A stretch of 32,769 bases of DNA from a virus, in IMG/VR virus record IMGVR_UViG_3300027659_000124, positions 1 through 32,769 of that record; one strand, 5' to 3'. Every line of letters begins with the position of its first letter. Position 1 is the first letter of the stretch. The translations under genes were made by a program, and so were the position numbers. Of this stretch, positions 27,477 through 32,769 are shown piece after piece. The notes under the pieces were generated by a model. That model searched no databases and was not told the origin of the DNA. It saw only the letters and a program-made list of their open reading frames with translations.

Positions 27477-30400
27477 ATGGCTATTGATTTTATACCAACT
27501 GAAGAGGAACCTAAAAAGGAAGAAAAAGAACCATCTAAAAAAGAAATATCTTTTACTCCACAAAACGAAGAGGTTCAAGAAGAGGAAGAATCTTCTATGA
27601 CTGCTGGTGGAACTGCCTCCGCTGTTGTTCGTGGAGTTTCCCCTACCTTAGCTCAAGCCGGGACTGGTGCTTTGATGGGAGTTGGATTTGGGCCTCCCGG
27701 GATGGCTGTTGGTGCTGTTGGAGGTGTTATTTCTGGTCAATTAGCTGATCTTGCTATCTCTGGAATCAATTCTGCTTTTGGAACTCATTACTCAACAACA
27801 AAAGAAGCAGTAACTCATCTTCTTGATAAAATTGGTGTTCCTGAACCAACATCTTCTGGAGAAAAATTAACTGAAGCAATTACTGAAGGTGCTTCTGAAA
27901 TGTTTGGTGGAGCAAAAGCTGCTGGAACATTGTCTAAATTAATAAAACCAGAATCTATTCTTTCACTTCCAGAAAGACGCACTGCTGAAACAATTAAAAA
28001 AACAGCAACTTTTGTCGGTCAAAGACCAGTTGAACAAGCATTAATGGGCGGGGCTGCTGCTGGTGCTGGTGAAGCAGCTAAACAAAGTGATTATGGGCCA
28101 TTGGGACAAGCAGGATTCTCTTTGGCTGCTGGTACTGCTGTTCCCGTTGGAGGAGGTATTTTAAAAGGCGTAAGAACATTATTCCCTCCATCTCAAGCAA
28201 CAAGAGCAACTCAAGCCAGAGAACTCACTAAATCAACGCTCCAAGCATCTGTAATTGACAAAGAAAAAGCGGCTGCTGAGTTAGCAAAAGCGTCAGAGGT
28301 TAGTGGTGAAGGCGTTAATCTAATGTCTGGAGATATTACTGGAGATCCAAGGCTATTGCAGCTTCAAAAGAGTCTTAGATCAATTTCATCTGAAATGATG
28401 AAAAGAGACATTGAAAATGTTAAAGGTATTTCACAAAAGATTGGTAAAGGACTTGAAGAGACTGGTGCTGCACCAGAACAGACTCAAGCATATTTTAAAT
28501 CTAAACTAGACGATCTTCGTGCTCAGACAGAATCAATTGGAAAATTCGTTCAAGAGTCTGGTGATATTGAGGCTCAAAATGTATTTAATCAAGCATCAAA
28601 ATCAATTGCTGAAAATACTGCTCTCGCTGAAAGGGGAGTTATTACAACAGAAGAAGCATTAAAAACAGCTTCAGAAAAGCTATCAAATTCATTCTCTGAG
28701 TTATCCGCTCAAAAAAATGCAGTTATAAAAGACACATTAAGTTCTAATGTTGCTGATATTATTGGAAAACAAAGATCAGTAGAAAAAGCAAAAATTAACG
28801 ATCTTTATAGTAAAGCTGAAGGTGAAGTTACTCCATTTATTCAACGAAACACAATAGATTCAAAAGAAGGACTTGTTAAGGAATTTGGTGAAGAAAGACG
28901 ACTGCCACAAGAAGTTAAAAAGATACTTTCTGAGGTTGTTGATGCTGATGGAAATCCAGTTCCAAGAGAATTATCTCAATTAAGAGCCGACATAAAAGCT
29001 ATTAATTCTGAGATACGATCAGCACAATCAAGTGCAGCAAGGCAATCAGAAGTTCCTGCTTTAATTAGATTCAAAGAAGCATTGAATGCCGATATGGAAG
29101 ACCTTGGTGATGTAAGTGAAAATTTAAAAACTGCGAATCAAGCATATTATCAATATGCTCAAAGATACAAAGAAGGTGCTTCTGGAAAAGCATTCGGCCC
29201 TAAATCTGATGTAAATAAAGTTATTAACGAATACATTCCATCTGGAGTTAAGGCAGCTACCCCAATTGAAATTAAACGACTAAGAAGTGCCATTGAAGGC
29301 GATCCAACCATTCCTAAAACTCCAGAGATGGAGTCAGATGTTAAATCTGGAATAGATAATGTAAACCAATGGATTTATAGTTCAATGGCAGATTCTGTTG
29401 GAAAATCAAAAACATCTGAATCAATAAGAAGCTGGATTAATACTGGTGGAAAAAGAATTCTAAATGTATTTCCAGAAGCTAGAGCTAAAGTACATGACGA
29501 ATTAAATAAATTTGAACAACTTGAAGATGCCGTAAAACAAGCTAATAAAGGAATTAAAGAAGCGTCAGATGATAAAATACTTTCAGGTCAGAATGCAACT
29601 CAAGTAGAAAGAGAAGCTAATAATAGTTCAAAACTATTAATAAAACAAGCAGAGAAAGTAAAGAATGAATTGTTTGATGAATTTCAAACATCTATAAATC
29701 CAAAATCAAATCCAGCGGCAAGATTTGTGGGTGGTAATCCTTATGAAATTGTTGGCAAGGTAATGTCTGATAAAGTTAATCTTGAAAATAATGTTCAAAA
29801 CCTCGTTGCACAAGCAGCAATGGATGAAACAGGACAGGCTCAAGAGGGGCTTAAAAACGCATTCCGTGGTTGGCTTAACTCTAAAGAAGGAGTGCGAACA
29901 ACATCTAAATCAACTGTAGGAATAGGAGTTCAACAACCAACTATTCTAAATGAAGATTTGCAGGCAAGTTTAACAAAAATGCGTGATTTGTTAACTGAAG
30001 GAACCTCAACAAGAAATGCGCTTGATTCTGTTTTTGGAAAAGATTCTTATGAGTTATCTAACCTTGATAAAGCAAGGCAACAACTTGAAATTATTTCAAA
30101 AAAAGGTTCATCAGCTATAGCTGAATCTGTTCAAGTTGAAAAAATTGGTCAACCAAAAGGATCTCAAATTAATGATTCTTTATTGAGTCTTGCCGCAATT
30201 GGTGGTGCTGGAGTTAAGGGATACTTGGCATTTAAAACAGCAGATTTACTTAAACAAATTCAAAAAAAGTATAAAGAAGACACGCTTGTTTTGTTTAAAG
30301 ATATGCTTACTGATGCAATGCTTAACCCAGAGACTGCAAGGGTAATGTTGCTTGAGCCAACTAAACAAAATATGCCAGCAATTAACAGATTGCTTAGAAC

Positions 30401-30485
30401 ATTTGGAGTTGATCTGAAGGCTGAATCAACAACACAAAAAGAATCAGAAGAGCCATCATCAGAGATTCAATTTGAAGAACAATAA
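27477..30485 (+). CDS. large internal virion / DNA-ejection-like protein
   Basis: A 1002-aa protein. An acidic/Lys N-terminus (1-40) precedes a Gly/Ala hydrophobic segment at about 62-97 (ALMGVGFGPPGMAVGAVGG) and a second at about 187-230, either of which could insert into membranes. Residues 240-890 are mainly charged helices and coiled coils. A third hydrophobic stretch lies at about 902-925 (LSLAAIGGAGVKGYLAF), followed by an acidic tail ending EIQFEEQ. Such long helical proteins with glycine-rich hydrophobic pieces are typical of podoviral internal proteins that form the ejection tunnel. No enzymatic motif was recognised. Confidence 0.6.
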   Translation: MAIDFIPTEEEPKKEEKEPSKKEISFTPQNEEVQEEEESSMTAGGTASAVVRGVSPTLAQAGTGALMGVGFGPPGMAVGAVGGVISGQLADLAISGINSAFGTHYSTTKEAVTHLLDKIGVPEPTSSGEKLTEAITEGASEMFGGAKAAGTLSKLIKPESILSLPERRTAETIKKTATFVGQRPVEQALMGGAAAGAGEAAKQSDYGPLGQAGFSLAAGTAVPVGGGILKGVRTLFPPSQATRATQARELTKSTLQASVIDKEKAAAELAKASEVSGEGVNLMSGDITGDPRLLQLQKSLRSISSEMMKRDIENVKGISQKIGKGLEETGAAPEQTQAYFKSKLDDLRAQTESIGKFVQESGDIEAQNVFNQASKSIAENTALAERGVITTEEALKTASEKLSNSFSELSAQKNAVIKDTLSSNVADIIGKQRSVEKAKINDLYSKAEGEVTPFIQRNTIDSKEGLVKEFGEERRLPQEVKKILSEVVDADGNPVPRELSQLRADIKAINSEIRSAQSSAARQSEVPALIRFKEALNADMEDLGDVSENLKTANQAYYQYAQRYKEGASGKAFGPKSDVNKVINEYIPSGVKAATPIEIKRLRSAIEGDPTIPKTPEMESDVKSGIDNVNQWIYSSMADSVGKSKTSESIRSWINTGGKRILNVFPEARAKVHDELNKFEQLEDAVKQANKGIKEASDDKILSGQNATQVEREANNSSKLLIKQAEKVKNELFDEFQTSINPKSNPAARFVGGNPYEIVGKVMSDKVNLENNVQNLVAQAAMDETGQAQEGLKNAFRGWLNSKEGVRTTSKSTVGIGVQQPTILNEDLQASLTKMRDLLTEGTSTRNALDSVFGKDSYELSNLDKARQQLEIISKKGSSAIAESVQVEKIGQPKGSQINDSLLSLAAIGGAGVKGYLAFKTADLLKQIQKKYKEDTLVLFKDMLTDAMLNPETARVMLLEPTKQNMPAINRLLRTFGVDLKAESTTQKESEEPSSEIQFEEQ

Positions 30486-30493
30486 AAAATAAT

Positions 30494-30637
30494 ATGCCAC
30501 TAAGAAAATGCGCCTCACAAAATTGCTTTGACAGGAATGTTTCAGCAGAAGTAAAATCAGGTAAGCCTGTAAAACAAGCTGTTGCGATTGCATATAGCGT
30601 CCAACGTGAAGCTAAGAAAAAAGCTAAAAAGAAATAA
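30494..30637 (+). CDS. small basic protein (DUF6496-like pattern)
   Basis: ATG 30494 opens a 47-codon frame ending at TAA 30635-30637. The sequence pattern is MPLRKCASQNCFDRNVSAEV, then KSGKPVKQAVAIAYSV, then a Lys-rich tail. The G-[KR]-P-x-K-Q-A-V-A-I-A core matches a widespread family of short phage proteins of unknown function. The basic tail suggests nucleic-acid contact or packaging with DNA. The two cysteines are additional to the usual core. Its coding potential is strong despite the short length. Confidence 0.75.
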   Translation: MPLRKCASQNCFDRNVSAEVKSGKPVKQAVAIAYSVQREAKKKAKKK

Positions 30638-30652
30638 ATTTATTCGTTCAAT

Positions 30653-30745
30653 ATGAATCAAGGTGATTGGAGTATTTTGATAATGGCAATTGCGTCATTT
30701 ATTGGTGGTGGTATTTGCATTGGCATTGCTACTTGGTGGGAGTAA
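30653..30745 (+). CDS. 30-aa single-span membrane peptide
   Basis: ATG 30653 to TAA 30743-30745 encodes 30 residues. A short polar start (MNQGDWS) is followed by a hydrophobic, glycine-containing segment (ILIMAIASFIGGGICIGIA) and a TWWE end. One membrane span is predicted. A role is unknown; small phage membrane peptides of this kind may regulate lysis or envelope contact. Confidence 0.5.
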   Translation: MNQGDWSILIMAIASFIGGGICIGIATWWE

Positions 30746-30751
30746 AATTAG

Positions 30752-30779
30752 TTGACGAAAGTTTAGTAAATAATAGGTT
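30752..30779 (+). promoter_or_regulatory. weaker member of the TTGAC promoter group
   Basis: TTGACG (30752-30757), 16-base spacer, TAGGTT (30774-30779), ending seven bases before ATG 30786. The -10 match is modest. Position relative to the start codon resembles the other sites. Confidence 0.3.
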
Positions 30780-30785
30780 AAATAA

Positions 30786-31442
30786 ATGATCACGTTAAAG
30801 TCTGTCGATCCAGTATCCATGAGGTATGTGACTGCTGGCGACTGGGAATGGTTGCCTAATGGCGAGTTGAAATGTTCTGTTGCTGAGTACGGCAATGAAG
30901 ATGGAGAGTTTTTAGTTAATCTTCATAAAATGGTGGAGGGTTGGTTATGCCGTAAAGCTGGAATCCGCGAGGATGAGGTATCTGCGTTTCATATTTCAAA
31001 TCCAGAGGCTCCACATCACAAACAGAACCAAACTGCCACAGAGGTAGAAAAGATCGTCTGTGAGGCAATGTCGATTGATTGGGAGGCACACAAAGAGTGG
31101 GTTCAACGTGCAAGTGACGAGGTGGAAGAAAAATCATTCCATGAAGTTCCATCAATCCTTATTAATGGGCCTAGATTCTGGGCTGAATTGCATTTGTTAG
31201 GAGTTCGACACAGGCAGGGAAAAAACATGACAGGATGGCTTAATGATTGGCGTGATTCCATTCCATTCAATGGATGTCCATGCAAAGAACATCTTGATAA
31301 TTGGTTTTCAGAAAATCCTCCTGATTGGAATCGTTTTTTTGAATGGGGAATTGATTTGCACAATGCAGTAAACTTGCGTATTGGAAAGCCTACTATGGAT
31401 GTTGAGAACGCAAAGGAATTGTGGATGCAAAAACATTTTTAA
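30786..31442 (+). CDS. fusion protein with ERV/ALR-like sulfhydryl-oxidase C-terminus
   Basis: A 218-aa protein in two parts. Residues 1-105 resemble a phage domain that usually carries an HExxE-type site; here the positions read LHKMVE, with Lys in place of the first Glu. The pattern PEAPHHKQNQTATEVEK and MSIDWEAH also fits it. Residues 130-212 resemble ERV/ALR-type FAD sulfhydryl oxidases: FWAELHLLG, then IPFNGCPCKEHL (Cys164 and Cys166), then FFEWGIDLHNAVNLRIGKP with the LHNxVN element. The usual CxxC is replaced by CPC, so redox activity is likely but not certain. It may make disulphides in virion proteins. Alternative: a structural relic of the fold. Confidence 0.6.
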   Translation: MITLKSVDPVSMRYVTAGDWEWLPNGELKCSVAEYGNEDGEFLVNLHKMVEGWLCRKAGIREDEVSAFHISNPEAPHHKQNQTATEVEKIVCEAMSIDWEAHKEWVQRASDEVEEKSFHEVPSILINGPRFWAELHLLGVRHRQGKNMTGWLNDWRDSIPFNGCPCKEHLDNWFSENPPDWNRFFEWGIDLHNAVNLRIGKPTMDVENAKELWMQKHF

Positions 31443-31449
31443 AAAAGTG

Positions 31450-31477
31450 TTGCAAGTTTTAAAATAAACTATATATT
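31450..31477 (+). promoter_or_regulatory. candidate promoter before the terminator/iteron region
   Basis: TTGCAA (31450-31455), 16-base spacer, TATATT (31472-31477). If used, it would make a transcript of only about 50 bases ending at the terminator 31503-31535, so it could drive a small RNA. Both boxes are imperfect. Confidence 0.3.
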
Positions 31478-31502
31478 TCCATTAGTTTCTTCACCGAACT
31501 GT

Positions 31503-31535
31503 AGCCTGTGTTAGCGCACAGGCTTTTTCGTTTTT
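31503..31535 (+). terminator. rho-independent terminator
   Basis: AGCCTGTG (31503-31510) pairs perfectly with CACAGGCT (31517-31524) around a 6-base loop and is followed by TTTTTCGTTTTT. This is the clearest terminator in the window and ends the late transcript after the ERV/ALR-like gene. Confidence 0.85.
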
Positions 31536-31536
31536 A

Positions 31537-31596
31537 AGTTCGGTGTAAAGTTCGGTGAAAACGCTGGTGAAAAGTACGGTGTAAACGCCGGTGAAA
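31537..31596 (+). repeat. five exact 12-bp tandem iterons, with an inverted copy upstream
   Basis: Units begin at 31537, 31549, 31561, 31573 and 31585 and follow the form A[GC]NNNGGTG[TA]AA, for example AGTTCGGTGTAA and AGTTCGGTGAAA. There is no gap between units. TTCACCGAACT at 31490-31500, before the terminator hairpin, is the exact reverse complement of the first 11 bases of unit two. The block lies in the 218-base gap between genes (31443-31660). It may be a protein-binding iteron array (replication or repression), or an RNA structure in which the upstream arm pairs with unit one or two. One frame across the units stays open (FGVKFGENAGEKYGVNAGEK) but has no start codon. Confidence 0.85.
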
Positions 31597-31638
31597 AACA
31601 CTTTGCATTTTTGATCTGAACGTATAAATTCACGCAAT

Positions 31639-31649
31639 CGTTAATAACG
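31639..31649. promoter_or_regulatory. perfect 11-base dyad before the small-gene run
   Basis: CGTTAATAACG is a palindrome about its central A, lying between a TATAAA at 31623-31628 and the start codon at 31661. The placement fits an operator over a promoter. No -35 box at normal spacing goes with the TATAAA. Confidence 0.4.
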
Positions 31650-31660
31650 ATAATAAATAT

Positions 31661-31897
31661 ATGGATACTTTACAGATTAAACCTAAAAAAACATTAAGTA
31701 AGAAAAGCCTCTACTCTGCTGGAAGTTTAACAACTTCTGGAACTACAGATGAACGGGACATTTGGTTAATTAACTTAGCAGCGCAATTTGATCGTGCTTG
31801 CGATTACTTCTGGACAAAAACTCCAGAAAGACGAAAAGTTCAAGCCGAATTCAAAAAGAATTGCAGTTATATTAATAATAGATATGCGAGTAAATAA
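31661..31897 (+). CDS. small hypothetical protein
   Basis: A 78-aa protein starting MDTLQIKPKKTLSKK, followed by a Ser/Thr-rich linker and a helical domain (DIWLINLAAQFDRACDYFW, then ERRKVQAEFKKN). It is the first gene after the terminator and iteron block and probably starts a separate transcript. No family is recognised. Its end overlaps the next gene by 14 bases. Confidence 0.55.
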   Translation: MDTLQIKPKKTLSKKSLYSAGSLTTSGTTDERDIWLINLAAQFDRACDYFWTKTPERRKVQAEFKKNCSYINNRYASK

Positions 31898-32120
31898 TCA
31901 TCCAGCATTTCCAGTCACGGCATACCCCGGTGACCAACATAGTCCCAAGGTGCGACCTAACTCTGGAATGGGAATGCGCGATTGGTTCGCAGGACGAGCA
32001 CTAGAAGGAATTCTTGCAAATCCAGAAGAACTAGCTATGGAAGCACCTCCTGAAGACATTGCTCGTATCGCATTTAAATTTGCAGACGCAATGCTAACAG
32101 AAAGAGAAAACCACCAATGA
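31884..32120 (+). CDS. small phage protein with GMxxRDWFAGRAL motif
   Basis: The start ATG 31884 (MRVNNHPAFPVTAYPGDQ) is preferred over an upstream ATG at 31788 that would run through the previous gene. The 78-aa product has the pattern PAFPV, then GMGMRDWFAGRALEGILAN and IARIAFKFADAML, which is common in short proteins of many phages (G-M-[ST]-x-R-[DE]-[YW]-F-A-x-[RK]-A). Their function is unknown. It shares an ATGA junction with the next gene. Confidence 0.7.
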   Translation: MRVNNHPAFPVTAYPGDQHSPKVRPNSGMGMRDWFAGRALEGILANPEELAMEAPPEDIARIAFKFADAMLTERENHQ

Positions 32121-32260
32121 AAAGCCAAACATCAGCCAGCTTGAAATTTGGATCTCCTATGATCATTTCAAGTGCAGTAACAAAACCACAAAAAACAAAC
32201 ATTCGTGTATCTATGCCTAAAGCAAAAGCAAAGATGCCAAAACTAACAAAGAAGAAATAA
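32117..32260 (+). CDS. small basic hypothetical protein
   Basis: ATG 32117, overlapping the previous stop, opens a 47-codon frame to TAA 32258-32260. The product starts MKSQTSASLKFGSPM and ends in a run of Lys, Ala and Met (KAKAKMPKLTKKK), giving a strongly basic C-terminus. It may bind nucleic acid. No family is recognised. Support comes from tight overlap with its neighbours. Confidence 0.5.
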   Translation: MKSQTSASLKFGSPMIISSAVTKPQKTNIRVSMPKAKAKMPKLTKKK

Positions 32261-32262
32261 AT

Positions 32263-32478
32263 ATGAGCGAAGAAAAAGAACTTGTAGGATTCGGTGAAGA
32301 CCAACAAAAAGCCATTGACCACGCAATCAAGGGAATTGAAATTGACGCAATCAGCAAAGATGAAGTCTTTCTTGATTTCATTGGCCGATTGAAACGCTTT
32401 AACTTTGAATGTTCCGTTGCATTGCATCTCCTCGAAAAGAAGACGCTTGCAGACATGGCTGAAAAAGCTAAAGAATGA
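32263..32478 (+). CDS. small acidic helical hypothetical protein
   Basis: A 71-aa protein with a Glu-rich start (MSEEKELVGFGEDQ) and mostly helical sequence (DHAIKGIEIDAISKDEVFLD, then ALHLLEKKTLADM). It starts two bases after the previous stop at AATAAATATG and overlaps the next gene by four bases (ATGA). No family recognised. Confidence 0.55.
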   Translation: MSEEKELVGFGEDQQKAIDHAIKGIEIDAISKDEVFLDFIGRLKRFNFECSVALHLLEKKTLADMAEKAKE

Positions 32479-32720
32479 GTATTATTAGTGACCATGCACA
32501 TGACTCCCATGACATGGGTGGAAGCTGCAAGTCTTGTGGGGTTGATTGGATTGATCACATGGGCGTTCAATCAACTTGCTCAAAATTACAACAAGCAAAC
32601 GAGCTTTTACTAATGGCTTTGAGCTATGTTAAGCAACCAGAGTATTCAAGAGACATTGGCGAGCAGGAAATGTATTTTGACTTCCGAAAAGCAGTAGAAA
32701 AGTTTTATGGAAAACATTAA
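32475..32720 (+). CDS. small hypothetical protein with CxxC and His-rich start
   Basis: An 81-aa protein. Residues 6-12 (DHAHDSHD) are rich in His and Asp, and CKSC at 18-21 with a further Cys34 could bind a metal. The C-terminal half is helical (ANELLLMALSYV). It overlaps the genes on both sides. The family is not recognised. Confidence 0.55.
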   Translation: MSIISDHAHDSHDMGGSCKSCGVDWIDHMGVQSTCSKLQQANELLLMALSYVKQPEYSRDIGEQEMYFDFRKAVEKFYGKH

Positions 32721-32769
32721 GAAGTCTGAGTGGTCTGGACAGGCTGGTAAAGGCGATGAAGAACGTCCA
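32707..32769 (+). CDS. 5' end of another small gene (partial)
   Basis: ATG 32707 starts inside the previous gene and the frame is open to the window end (21 codons: MENIKKSEWSGQAGKGDEER and on). The G-K-G-D-x-x-R-P piece resembles the start of short phage proteins that follow it with an aromatic-rich helix, but too little is present to be sure. Confidence 0.5.
   Translation, partial: MENIKKSEWSGQAGKGDEERP

Noticed and set aside
31515-31619. Short frame across the iterons encoding FGVKFGEN-type units
   Set aside because: No start codon or ribosome site, and it begins within the terminator hairpin. Kept only as an alternative explanation for the 12-bp units.
31788-31883. Longer N-terminus for the protein ending at 32120
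   Set aside because: It would run through most of the preceding gene. The product from ATG 31884 matches the usual start of this small family.

Overview
The window is part of the late (structural and lysis) region of a tailed phage or prophage, most likely podovirus-like. Every convincing gene is on the + strand. Genes are packed with 1-15 nt gaps or short overlaps, and the order (capsid, fibres, lysis, tail tube/nozzle, internal virion proteins) is typical of a virion module. The host cannot be named. Most genes lack a Shine-Dalgarno and start from an A/T-rich leader (repeatedly TAATTATG or AAATATG), which is common in Bacteroidota-type and some other SD-poor hosts. No tRNA, integrase, transposase or CRISPR array was seen.

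Layout. Positions 1-114 hold the 3' end of an upstream gene. Positions 115-924 carry no convincing large gene. They contain a roughly 360-nt region that looks like a structured RNA on the minus strand, a rho-independent terminator hairpin, and four T-tracts phased at about two helical turns. Positions 925-2133 encode the probable major capsid protein, with codon use unlike its neighbours. Positions 2198-8496 encode a small virion protein, a 1206-aa collagen-like fibre, a 54-aa fibre-associated protein and a fibre carrying an alpha/beta-hydrolase esterase plus a lectin-like domain. Positions 8500-9578 look like a lysis cassette: two small holin-like proteins, a spanin-like lipoprotein and a CHAP endolysin. 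A calcineurin-like phosphoesterase, a winged-helix-like protein and an HExxH metalloprotein follow. Positions 10897-14794 hold three more fibre or appendage proteins.

Positions 14798-23616 carry the tail nozzle and tube block: a 1172-aa protein with a large AT-rich repeat insertion, a tail-tubular-B-like protein, a possible GNAT protein and two paralogous glutamine-rich proteins. A PP-loop (PAPS-reductase-like) gene overlaps a YkgJ-type cysteine-cluster gene at 23617-24728. Four internal-virion-like proteins follow (24759-30485). Then come small proteins and a 218-aa fusion with an ERV/ALR-like sulfhydryl-oxidase C-terminus. After a terminator and five exact 12-bp iterons (31537-31596) there is a run of small overlapping genes to the window end.

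How it may work together. The collagen-like fibres, esterase and glycine-rich tips would make the adsorption apparatus. A set of TTGAC-N16-18-TA-rich promoters placed 34-39 bp before several start codons would fire late transcripts that are nearly leaderless. Three fibre proteins begin with cysteine-rich N-termini and the capsid protein has seven cysteines. With the ERV/ALR-like gene and the two sulfur/metal-type genes nearby, this suggests a thiol-based virion assembly or modification system. The most novel candidates are that thiol gene set, the minus-strand RNA, the iteron block, and a C-terminal peptide shared by two promoter-linked virion proteins.
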